Shown here: positions 1 to 6,048 of the stretch, one piece after another
Layout: every line of letters starts with the position of its first letter
How positions within the stretch are numbered: position 1 is the first letter of the stretch
DNA from: JAJDFU01 sp964595955
GTDB lineage: Bacteria; Bacteroidota; Bacteroidia; Chitinophagales; Saprospiraceae
Length of the DNA: 6,087 bases
Assembly: GCA_964595955.1 (NCBI GenBank)
Contig: CAZQSF010000147.1
Coordinates: forward strand, 1-6,087
Direction: 5' to 3'
Notes under the pieces: generated by a model
Seen by the model: only the letters and a program-made list of their open reading frames with translations
Databases searched by the model: none
Told to the model about the DNA's origin: nothing
Position numbers and translations under genes: made by a program

Positions 1-49
1 CCTCAGCGCTGATGGTACTGCCTTAGGGTGGGAGAGTAGGTCGCTGCCA
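1..49 (+). rRNA. rrf: 5S ribosomal RNA, 3' end (partial)
   Basis: The first ~49 bases match the conserved 3' third of bacterial 5S rRNA: a GATGGTACTGC segment (loop E/helix IV side), then GGTGGGAGAGTAGGTCGCTGCC-type sequence that closes helix I. The gene begins before the window, so only the 3' part is present. The exact mature 3' end is uncertain by a few bases (about 48-50). 5S is normally the last gene of the 16S-23S-5S operon, and the strong terminator that follows agrees with this being the end of an rrn operon. Confidence 0.9.
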
Positions 50-70
50 GCTCAATACAACACGCACATG

Positions 71-103
71 GCCTCGCGAAGCACTTCGCGAGGCTATTTT
101 TTT
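71..103 (+). terminator. Intrinsic terminator of the rrn operon
   Basis: A perfect 11-bp GC-rich inverted repeat (GCCTCGCGAAG at 71-81 and CTTCGCGAGGC at 84-94) is followed at once by TATTTTTTT (95-103). The formal loop is only two bases (CA), so the innermost pair or two probably open to give a 4-6 nt loop. Its position about 20 bases after the 5S 3' end makes it the Rho-independent terminator of the rRNA transcript, insulating the downstream membrane-protein gene. Confidence 0.92.
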
Positions 104-204
104 CCCTTCCTCGCACCACCGGTACCCATGTCGAGGGCGAGCAGGCCTTTTCCAGAAACAAATACACTCCTTTCACCGTTTTTCAAGCCGGAAAAGCGTA
201 CGCT

Positions 205-675
205 ATGTTCCTCACAAATGCGCAACTTTGGAAGGCCGAACTTCTGTGGTGGCTGCTTACCCTACTGATTACCGCCGGGGTATTATTGCCGATCTATCTG
301 TATTCGCCCGCCTATCCCTTTTTCGCCATCAACGCCGTATATATCGCGGGCTTCATTACGTTCACCCGCTACGCCTTCCTCCTGCGCTTTACCTTTCTCG
401 CCCGCCGGCAAGCCCTCAAGCTCATCTTCATTTTCCTCAGCATTCCGGTCGTGTTCCTGCTGGTGCAGGAGCTCAATCTCTTTCAGACCTTTTACGATGA
501 AGAAGGGCAGGAAGCCCTGCTGGGCGTGCCCCTGGGTCGAGCTGATCTGCGCATGGTGCGCTATGTACACAGCGAGATGCTCCTCTTCGGCACCGGTTGC
601 ATCATCGCTGCCGTCGTCCTTTCCCTTCGCCTGGTGCTCAGTGTGTGGCGTACCCGAAATCGCGGAACCGTCTAG
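205..675 (+). CDS. Small polytopic inner-membrane protein, function unknown
   Basis: This is a 156-residue protein I do not recognise as a named family. It has four strongly hydrophobic stretches at about residues 12-33, 37-60, 71-89 and 122-147, so it is probably a four-helix inner-membrane protein. Basic residues cluster around 61-69 (RFTFLARR) and at the C-terminus (RTRNR). By the positive-inside rule this suggests both termini and the 61-70 loop are cytoplasmic. The only sizeable soluble stretch is about residues 90-121, which is acidic at first (YDEEGQE) and then contains GRADLRMVRY; it would lie outside the cytoplasm. No catalytic or metal-binding motif is evident. The start at 205 puts the first helix near the N-terminus; there is no clear ribosome binding site, as is common in Bacteroidota. 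It stands alone, downstream of the rrn terminator and 116 bp before the S24 regulator. That it is a real gene is likely from its coherent membrane topology; any function would be a guess. Confidence 0.8.
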   Translation: MFLTNAQLWKAELLWWLLTLLITAGVLLPIYLYSPAYPFFAINAVYIAGFITFTRYAFLLRFTFLARRQALKLIFIFLSIPVVFLLVQELNLFQTFYDEEGQEALLGVPLGRADLRMVRYVHSEMLLFGTGCIIAAVVLSLRLVLSVWRTRNRGTV

Positions 676-730
676 GCATCTCCCGCCGGCCCTGTTTTAC
701 GCAACCAGAAGTTGAAAGTCATTTCCGTTT

Positions 731-778
731 CAAATTATTTGTTTTTTACAAGGATTTGTTTTAAATTGCAGCAAATCC
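731..778 (+). promoter_or_regulatory. Candidate operator: interleaved inverted repeats upstream of the S24 regulator
   Basis: This AT-rich stretch holds four copies of a CAAAT/ATTTG half-site: CAAAT 731-735, ATTTG 737-741, ATTTG 754-758 and CAAAT 772-776. They form two dyads: CAAAT-T-ATTTG (731-741), and a perfect 7-bp pair GGATTTG (752-758)/CAAATCC (772-778) with a 13-nt spacer. A third small dyad, ACAA (748-751)/TTGT (756-759), overlaps the second. S24-family repressors commonly bind dyads at their own promoters, so autoregulation is a natural inference. Some of the repetition could be chance in AT-rich DNA. Confidence 0.4.
738..768 (+). promoter_or_regulatory. Candidate Bacteroidota-type promoter of the S24 gene
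   Basis: TTTG at 738-741 fits the -33 element of Bacteroidota promoters. After 20 bases comes TAAATTG (762-768), one T short of the -7 consensus TAnnTTTG. Transcription would start at about 773-776, giving a 5' leader of under 20 bases before the ATG at 792. The boxes lie inside the candidate operator dyads, so a bound repressor would block polymerase. The match is imperfect, so confidence is moderate. Confidence 0.35.
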
Positions 779-791
779 AAACGACACAAAA

Positions 792-1523
792 ATGATTGGA
801 GAAGACCGCCGGGAGCTCAATGAACGCTTTGTCAAAGTGTTTCAGATGTTGGAAGAGCGTGGCGAGATCGTAAAGAACGATCGCAACGGCAAGGGCATGG
901 GCGATTTTGCCGAAAAGATCCTCGGCAATCGTTCCTATGGCCACATCATCCGGGCTTTCCTGAACCCGGATGACAATCGCTGCATCGATTACAAACACGC
1001 GCGCATCCTGTGCAGCGAATACGGGGTCAACGAATCCTACATGCTCGACGGCATGGGTACGCCATTCGGTCTGGAGCTGCCCAAACAGCCTGAGTTTGCC
1101 GGGAAGTTTTCGGGCGGCAATATCCTTTTCACCACAGTGGAAGCCTTTGCCGGTTCGACTGTCGGTGCGGACAGCTTCCAAAAGGAAGGGCTGGAGTTCT
1201 TTTCCGTTCCCGGCCTCAGCGGAAGCGGGCTGGTGGCCCTGCCCATTCACGGCAACAGTATGGAACCCGTAATTCAAGACGGCGATATCGTGGTCTGCCG
1301 GGAGATCGATGGGTTCAACCAGCTGAAAGACAATAAGATCTATGCCGTAAAGAACAATGGCTCCGTTTGGGTTAAGTACGTGCAAACCATCAAGAACAGC
1401 CGGGGGCGTGTAGAGCGCCTCAAGCTTATCTCGGCCAATCATCTGGAGCACGATCCCTTCGAGGAAGAAGTGAACGAATACACCCGCCTCTACGAGGTCA
1501 TTCGCCGCATCAGCGACCTCTGA
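792..1523 (+). CDS. LexA/CI-like transcriptional regulator with S24 self-cleavage domain
   Basis: This 243-residue protein has an N-terminal helix-turn-helix-like DNA-binding region and a C-terminal S24/LexA-type serine peptidase domain. Residues about 7-90 are helical and include FAEKILGNRSYGHIIRAF, recalling an HTH, and DYKHARILCSEYGVNESYMLDG, a tail typical of Bacteroidota XRE-S24 regulators. The S24 domain spans about 110-225. The catalytic serine is in HGNSMEPVIQDGDIV (Ser156) and the general-base lysine is in VWVKYV (Lys195). The 39-residue gap is close to that in E. coli LexA (Ser119-Lys156). An Ala-Gly bond at 120-121 (EAFAGST) lies where LexA and CI are cut, about 35 residues before the serine. 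Family knowledge says such repressors self-cleave when stimulated, classically by RecA filaments; whether this one responds to DNA damage is inference. It is not convincingly canonical LexA, because the N-terminal domain is not the winged helix of LexA and no umuDC/dinB/imuB gene is adjacent. It appears monocistronic, ending 45 bases before a terminator. Confidence 0.88.
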   Translation: MIGEDRRELNERFVKVFQMLEERGEIVKNDRNGKGMGDFAEKILGNRSYGHIIRAFLNPDDNRCIDYKHARILCSEYGVNESYMLDGMGTPFGLELPKQPEFAGKFSGGNILFTTVEAFAGSTVGADSFQKEGLEFFSVPGLSGSGLVALPIHGNSMEPVIQDGDIVVCREIDGFNQLKDNKIYAVKNNGSVWVKYVQTIKNSRGRVERLKLISANHLEHDPFEEEVNEYTRLYEVIRRISDL

Positions 1524-1568
1524 TACGATATAGCGAAGGCTTTTACTAGCTGTTAATGTGAGACGAAG

Positions 1569-1603
1569 CTCCCGGAAAAAAGGTTTTCCGGGAGTTATTT
1601 ATT
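1569..1603 (+). terminator. Intrinsic terminator after the S24 gene, shared by convergent genes
   Basis: A perfect 11-bp inverted repeat, CTCCCGGAAAA (1569-1579) and TTTTCCGGGAG (1584-1594), encloses an AAGG loop and is followed on the + strand by TTATTTATTT. It terminates the S24 transcript 45 bases after its stop codon. The T-rich tail is also the end of rlmB on the opposite strand: the rlmB TAA occupies 1597-1595, right next to the stem. Read leftward, the hairpin is followed by CTTCGTCTC, which lacks a U-run, so it should work mainly for the + strand. Confidence 0.85.
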
Positions 1604-2341
1604 TAAGCGCTGGCGCATGGCTTCGTACAACATAATGCCCGCAGCTACCGATACGTTAAAGGAGTTTGATTGACCCACTTGCGGGATGCGGAAACCCACA
1701 TCCGCAGCCCGGACCAGTTCGCGGCTCACCCCCCGCCCTTCAGAGCCCAGTACCAGGGCGATGGGCTGGGTGAAGTCCACCTCTTCGAGCAACTGGGCGC
1801 CTTCCAAATGACTTACGGCAACCTGGATCCCGGAATGCTGCAGCAGGGTCACCGCTTCCAGAATGCTGCTTTCCCGGCATACCGGCAACCGGTTCAGGGC
1901 ACCGGCCGAAGCTTTTACGGCTTCCGCATTCACGGGGGCTCCTCCTTTTCGGCTGGTGACCATGGCCTGGGCCCCGCAAACTTCCGCCGAACGGGCTATT
2001 GCTCCAAAATTGCGCACATCGCTGACCCTGTCCACCAAAACCAGTAGCGGCACCTCTCCGCGCTCAAATATCAGGGGCAAAACATCCGCCAGCTGCTGAT
2101 AACGCACGGCTGACAGCAAAGCGATAACCCCCTGGTGATTGCCGCGCACCAGGGCATTGAGCCGCTCCTTCGGCACGACCTGCAGCGAGGCGCCATTTTG
2201 CTTGCAGGCATCGCGGAGCTCCTTTTCGAAAGGGCCGCGGACGCCCCGCTGGAGCATGACCTTGTCGACGGGTTGGCCCGCCTGCAGAGCTTCCATTACG
2301 GGATGCCGGCCGTACACCATTGGATCGCGGAAAGAAGGCAT
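1595..2341 (-). CDS. rlmB: 23S rRNA (guanosine-2'-O-)-methyltransferase RlmB
   Basis: This is a SpoU/TrmH-type SPOUT methyltransferase that uses SAM to 2'-O-methylate a guanosine of 23S rRNA (G2251 in E. coli, in the peptidyl-transferase P loop). Counted from the ATG at 2341, the 248-residue protein is close to the usual RlmB length (243 in E. coli). Residues about 8-85 form the RNA substrate-binding domain, starting with the typical VYGRHPVMEAL. A linker leads to the knotted catalytic domain: motif 1 LVDRVSDVRNFGAIARSA (102-119, with the conserved Asn111 and Arg117), motif 2 ALVLGSEGRGV (195-205) and motif 3 IPQVGQSNSFNVSVAAG (219-235). The frame stays open to an ATG at 2458, but the added 39 residues look unlike any RlmB N-terminus, so I prefer 2341. 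An ATG at 2320 (MVYGRHP) is a serious alternative, because a -7-like box lies only 5 bases upstream of 2341. It is divergent from the M36 peptidase gene and convergent with the S24 gene. Confidence 0.94.
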   Translation of the reverse strand: MPSFRDPMVYGRHPVMEALQAGQPVDKVMLQRGVRGPFEKELRDACKQNGASLQVVPKERLNALVRGNHQGVIALLSAVRYQQLADVLPLIFERGEVPLLVLVDRVSDVRNFGAIARSAEVCGAQAMVTSRKGGAPVNAEAVKASAGALNRLPVCRESSILEAVTLLQHSGIQVAVSHLEGAQLLEEVDFTQPIALVLGSEGRGVSRELVRAADVGFRIPQVGQSNSFNVSVAAGIMLYEAMRQRLNK

Positions 2342-2346
2342 GGAAG

Positions 2347-2354
2347 CAAAAATA
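2347..2354 (-). promoter_or_regulatory. Candidate -7 promoter element of rlmB
   Basis: On the minus strand these bases read TATTTTTG, a perfect match to the Bacteroidota -7 consensus TAnnTTTG. No convincing TTTG -33 box is visible at the expected 19-21 bases upstream (only a weak TTAG-like sequence). Transcription would start at about 2343-2340, making the message leaderless from the ATG at 2341 or giving about a 20-base leader if translation starts at 2320. Confidence 0.45.
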
Positions 2355-2431
2355 CGCCTTCCTTTTGTCAGGTTGCTAACATAATGTACGCTTAACGAAT
2401 GACCGCACCGAACCGATCCTGGAAAAGCATA

Positions 2432-2464
2432 TTTGGTCCTATTATATTCACATCCCAATCTTTA
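2432..2464 (+). promoter_or_regulatory. Weak candidate promoter of the M36 peptidase gene
   Basis: TTTG at 2432-2435 could be a -33 element. Twenty-one bases later AATCTTTA (2457-2464) matches TAnnTTTG at four of the six specified positions. This would leave a leader of about 15-20 bases before the ATG at 2488. The match is poor and is offered only because the promoter must lie in this 146-bp divergent region. CATATTTG (2428-2435) is another near-match to the -7 box but has no partner. Confidence 0.18.
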
Positions 2465-2487
2465 TTTACCAGAATCGAATCAGACCT

Positions 2488-5400
2488 ATGATCCCACGCA
2501 CTACTTACATTCTTCTGGGGGCAATAAGCCTCCTCCTGTTTACCTCACTTACGCTTTCAGCCCAGGACCCAACCTCTGCCCATCAGGAGGCCCGGGACTA
2601 TTTGTTCGACCGGCTCGATGATTGGCAGCTTAGCCCGTCCGATGTCTCGGACATCGTGCTTAGCGATAGCTATTCCTCGGCGCACAACGGCCTGACTCAT
2701 GTGTACTTCATCCAGCGATTTGCCGGAAACGAGATCTACAATGCCGTTATCGGTATCCACCTTGATGCCGACGGCCGGGTCCGTCATGCTACCAACCGGT
2801 TCTACGATCGCCTTTCCGAACGAGTGAATGCCTCCGTGCCTTCGGTTTCCGCTGAGCAGGCCCTGCGATCGGCAGCTGTTCAGCTCCAGCTCGATGCTTC
2901 CCTATTACCTAAAAAGATCAGCCAGCGCGGCTCCAAGGTGTTCCGTTATGAGGGGGGGACATGGTCTGCATCCGATATCCAGGTGCGACTGGTCTACCAA
3001 CCCATGCCCGACGGTACCCTGCGCCTGGCCTGGGATATGGCCTTCGACATGAAGGACAGCCCGGACTACTGGAGTATGCGCGTAGATGCCCGTGAGGGAA
3101 GGGTCCTCGATCGGCAGAACTACACTGTGTATTGTGCATTTGATCATTCACACAGCCCGGTGCGCCACGACGGCTCCTGCGATCCGGTTCGGCCGCACTC
3201 CTCATTTTTGCCGGCCGGCTTGGCTCCGCTGGCAGCCGATGGAGCTACCTACCACGTTTTTCCCGCTCCGGTTGAAAGCCCCATCCACGGCCCGCGCCAA
3301 TTTGTGGAAGACCCCGCCGATTCCATTGCGTCGCCTTTCGGCTGGCATGACACCAACGGCAGCACCGGACCCGAGTTTACCATTACTCGTGGCAACAATG
3401 TCCATGCCTACCTGGATATCAACGACAGCAATTCCTCTTCCAACGACGAGCCCGATGGAGGCAGCGATCTGTTTTTTGACTTTCCCTACGACGACAGCTT
3501 CGAACCCGAGCAAATGCAGGAAGCCGCGGTCACCCAGCTCTTCTACATGAATAACTTCATGCACGACTTTACGTATCGCTACGGTTTCACCGAACCCGCC
3601 GGCAACTTCCAGCAAAACAACTACGGCAATGGCGGCCAGGGCAACGATGCCGTCAATGCCGAAGCCCAGGACGGCAGCGGCACCAACAATGCCAATTTTG
3701 GTACCCCGCCGGATGGAGCCAGCGGCCGCATGCAAATGTTCGTGTGGACCTCACAGCCCAACCGGCTGGTGACCATTAATCAGCCCCTCGACATTGCCGG
3801 CACCTACGAGGCAGGCGAAGCCGATTTCGGGCCGTCCGTCAATGCCAGCCCGGTCACCGGCCTGGCCGCCATTGCCCTGGATGATAGTTCGGACCCCAAC
3901 CTGGTCTGCAACCCAGCGGTCAATGACTCTGAAGTGGAAGGAAAGATCGCCCTGGTTGATCGCGGCGGCTGCTTTTTTGAGCAAAAAGCGGCTAATGCCG
4001 AAGCGGCCGGCGCTATCGGTGTGATCATTTGCAACTTTGAGGAAGGGGTGATCGGCATGTCCGGTGTGCCGGAGATAACGAATCCCACGGTGCCTACCGT
4101 CATGCTGAAGGCAAGCGATTGCCAGCGCATCAAGGCTGCGCTGAGCAACAATGTGGAGGTGGAAGTCTCACTCGTCCAGCTCAACACCACCGGCCCCAGC
4201 CGCATCGACGGCGACTTTGACAACGGCATCATCGCACACGAGTACGGCCACGGTATTTCCAACCGGCTTACCGGCGGCCCGAGCCAGGCCGGTTGCCTGT
4301 TCAACGACGAACAGATGGGCGAGGGCTGGAGTGACTTCTTTACTCTCGTCACAACCGTACAGCCCGGCGACGACGGTGCCAAGCCCCGGGGAATTGGCAA
4401 TTACGCCATCCGGGCCGGCGTAGAAGGTGGCGGCATTCGGCGTTATCCCTACTCCATTGATCCCAGCGTGAATCCGCAGGTGTATGACGACGTGATCGGC
4501 ACCGGCGCTCCGCACCCTCTGGGTGAGGTCTGGACGGCGGCTCTCTGGGACATGTACTGGCTCCTGGTAGATCGCTACGGCTTCGACGAAGATCTCATTC
4601 ACGGTACGGGCGGCAACAATATTGCGGTACAACTCGTCATGGACGGCATGAAACTGCAAGCTTGCAATCCCGGATTTATCGATGGCCGCGATGCCATCCT
4701 TCAGGCCGACCAGGTAAACTACGGCGGCGCCAACCAATGCCTGATTTGGGAGGCTTTTGCCAAAAGAGGCCTGGGATACCTTGCAGAACAGGGCAGCACC
4801 AACGACCGCAACGACGGGCTTCAATCCTTTGAGGTGCTGCCGGCTTGTATCCCGACGCTTCGCGTGGAAAAAATCGTTACGCCGCTGATTACCGCCGGCG
4901 AAGAAATTGAGGTTACCCTGCTGGTGCGAAACTTCCTGGAGGAAACCGCAACCAATGTCGTAGTAACGGACCTGATCCCTGCCGGAGCGGAATTTGTCGG
5001 GGGCTCTGCCCAGGGCGCTTCCTCCGCGCAGAACGGCGATCAGCTGTTCTTCGAACTCGACGCACTGGCTTCAGGCGATACCGATACCCTCCGTTACCGC
5101 CTGAGCACGACGACCGATCAGTTTTCGGAGCGTTTATTCTTCGATGACATGAACAATGGAGAAGCCAACTGGGAAACCCAATCCCTCACCGGTGAAGAAC
5201 CCTGGTTTCTTTCTGATTTTGACTCTGAAACCCCGGAGTGGAGCGTCCTGGATGCCGGCCTGGAAAACGACCAGATCCTTCAACTTCGAGTTCCCATAAG
5301 CGTGACGGGCAACCAGCCGGTTCTTCGGTTCCGGCACCGCTACGATACGGAACCCGGGCTGGATGGCGGCATCGTCCAGGTTTCTACCGACGGGGGCGGC

Positions 5401-6033
5401 GACTGGCAAAACCTGAATGCCGATTTTTTCCGCGGCGAATATCGCGGAAAACTCGCCTACAGCACCTTTTCCATTCCCTTTTTGGAAGCGTACTGGGGCG
5501 ATAGCGAGGGATATATTACGTCCTACCTGGATCTCAGCGCGTTCGCCGGAGAAGATATTCTGGTCCGCTTTCGCTTTGGAACCGATGCGGAGGCCGACAA
5601 CAACGGTATTCGCGAAGGATGGTGGATGGATGATTTCGAGTTGCTCGACTTGTTCAACTACAATACGGAAGCTTGCGTCCGCTCCGATCAAAGCGCCGAT
5701 GAATGTGCGCTGGCGCAAGAGCGAGGCACCGTGGTTGAAGCCGGTACGGCAACCTCGACGGCCGAACTGGATCCTCAGGGTCTGAATTGGGCGGTCTTTC
5801 CGAATCCGGCTTCGGGCCGGTTGTTTGTCCGGCTCGCTACTTCAGAACCCCGCCAAACCACCTTCCAACTCCTTGCGCTGGACGGCAAGTTGGTTCGTGA
5901 AATGCAGCTGGGGGCGCAGGTGGGCGAACGCACCCACAGCATGGAGGTCGGCGACCTGGCCGAAGGACTCTACCTGCTTCGGTTGCAGAGTGGTGTCCAA
6001 ACGGAAGTGCGCAAGGTGGTCTTGAAACCCTAG
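2488..6033 (+). CDS. Secreted T9SS-dependent M36 (fungalysin-type) metallopeptidase with PA insert
   Basis: This 1181-residue zinc endopeptidase precursor is predicted to be secreted across the outer membrane. A signal peptide (about 1-25) ends LSA|QDP, leaving a Gln at the mature N-terminus. Residues about 30-220 look like the fungalysin/thermolysin-type propeptide (FTP/PepSY-like), expected to inhibit and chaperone the enzyme until removed. The M36 catalytic domain runs from about 255 to 785. It has the zinc motif HEYGHGISNRLTGG (His584, Glu585, His588), the third ligand Glu612 in GEGWSDFF, and the later PHPLGEVWTAALWDMYW block around His676. A PA (protease-associated) domain is inserted at about 455-565, just before the zinc motif; GKIALVDRGGCFFEQKAANAEAAGA is diagnostic, and Cys474/Cys495 probably form a disulfide. 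Then come a DUF11-like Ig-fold (about 788-875, with VTDLIPAGAEFVGGS), a MAM/immune-inhibitor-A-like beta-sandwich (about 883-1055, ending GWWMDDFELLD), a linker with Cys1063 and Cys1073, and a T9SS type A sorting domain (about 1100-1181: VFPNPASG, LAEGLYLLRL, terminal KVVLKP). All catalytic residues are intact. Likely role: degradation of extracellular protein for nutrition. The substrate is unknown. Two stop codons in tandem (TAG TAA) end the gene. Confidence 0.95.
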   Translation: MIPRTTYILLGAISLLLFTSLTLSAQDPTSAHQEARDYLFDRLDDWQLSPSDVSDIVLSDSYSSAHNGLTHVYFIQRFAGNEIYNAVIGIHLDADGRVRHATNRFYDRLSERVNASVPSVSAEQALRSAAVQLQLDASLLPKKISQRGSKVFRYEGGTWSASDIQVRLVYQPMPDGTLRLAWDMAFDMKDSPDYWSMRVDAREGRVLDRQNYTVYCAFDHSHSPVRHDGSCDPVRPHSSFLPAGLAPLAADGATYHVFPAPVESPIHGPRQFVEDPADSIASPFGWHDTNGSTGPEFTITRGNNVHAYLDINDSNSSSNDEPDGGSDLFFDFPYDDSFEPEQMQEAAVTQLFYMNNFMHDFTYRYGFTEPAGNFQQNNYGNGGQGNDAVNAEAQDGSGTNNANFGTPPDGASGRMQMFVWTSQPNRLVTINQPLDIAGTYEAGEADFGPSVNASPVTGLAAIALDDSSDPNLVCNPAVNDSEVEGKIALVDRGGCFFEQKAANAEAAGAIGVIICNFEEGVIGMSGVPEITNPTVPTVMLKASDCQRIKAALSNNVEVEVSLVQLNTTGPSRIDGDFDNGIIAHEYGHGISNRLTGGPSQAGCLFNDEQMGEGWSDFFTLVTTVQPGDDGAKPRGIGNYAIRAGVEGGGIRRYPYSIDPSVNPQVYDDVIGTGAPHPLGEVWTAALWDMYWLLVDRYGFDEDLIHGTGGNNIAVQLVMDGMKLQACNPGFIDGRDAILQADQVNYGGANQCLIWEAFAKRGLGYLAEQGSTNDRNDGLQSFEVLPACIPTLRVEKIVTPLITAGEEIEVTLLVRNFLEETATNVVVTDLIPAGAEFVGGSAQGASSAQNGDQLFFELDALASGDTDTLRYRLSTTTDQFSERLFFDDMNNGEANWETQSLTGEEPWFLSDFDSETPEWSVLDAGLENDQILQLRVPISVTGNQPVLRFRHRYDTEPGLDGGIVQVSTDGGGDWQNLNADFFRGEYRGKLAYSTFSIPFLEAYWGDSEGYITSYLDLSAFAGEDILVRFRFGTDAEADNNGIREGWWMDDFELLDLFNYNTEACVRSDQSADECALAQERGTVVEAGTATSTAELDPQGLNWAVFPNPASGRLFVRLATSEPRQTTFQLLALDGKLVREMQLGAQVGERTHSMEVGDLAEGLYLLRLQSGVQTEVRKVVLKP

Positions 6034-6048
6034 TAACACCATTTTAAA

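Noticed and set aside
68..268. 66-codon frame starting inside the rrn terminator
   Set aside because: It begins at the base of the terminator hairpin and runs into the membrane-protein gene in another frame; its Ser/Pro/Arg-rich translation has no features.
676..730. Terminator after the membrane-protein gene
   Set aside because: GCCGGC near 680 is self-complementary, but there is no extended stem with a following T-run, so read-through toward the S24 gene cannot be excluded.
735..1451. 238-codon open frame antisense to the S24 regulator gene
   Set aside because: It lies almost wholly opposite a gene with clear catalytic motifs, and its translation has no recognisable domain; long antisense frames are expected from the codon bias of this GC-rich DNA.
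1524..1568. Possible small RNA or short gene between the S24 stop and the terminator
   Set aside because: Only 45 bases, with no separate promoter box or stable fold apart from the terminator.
2342..2458. 39-residue N-terminal extension of RlmB
   Set aside because: It is in frame, but the sequence is unlike RlmB N-termini and would place the perfect -7 promoter box inside the coding region.
3421..3680. Asn/Asp/Gly-rich segments of the peptidase (SNSSSNDEPDGGSD, NNYGNGGQGND) as possible tandem repeats
   Set aside because: They are compositionally biased but not periodic, and they resemble normal N/D/G-rich loops of M36 catalytic domains.
4168..4824. 218-codon antisense frame inside the peptidase gene (with similar ones at 3202-3735, 3804-4400 and 5134-5718)
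   Set aside because: These mirror the conserved M36 coding frame, including the zinc motif region, and encode low-complexity Ala/Val/Gly-rich translations with no family features.
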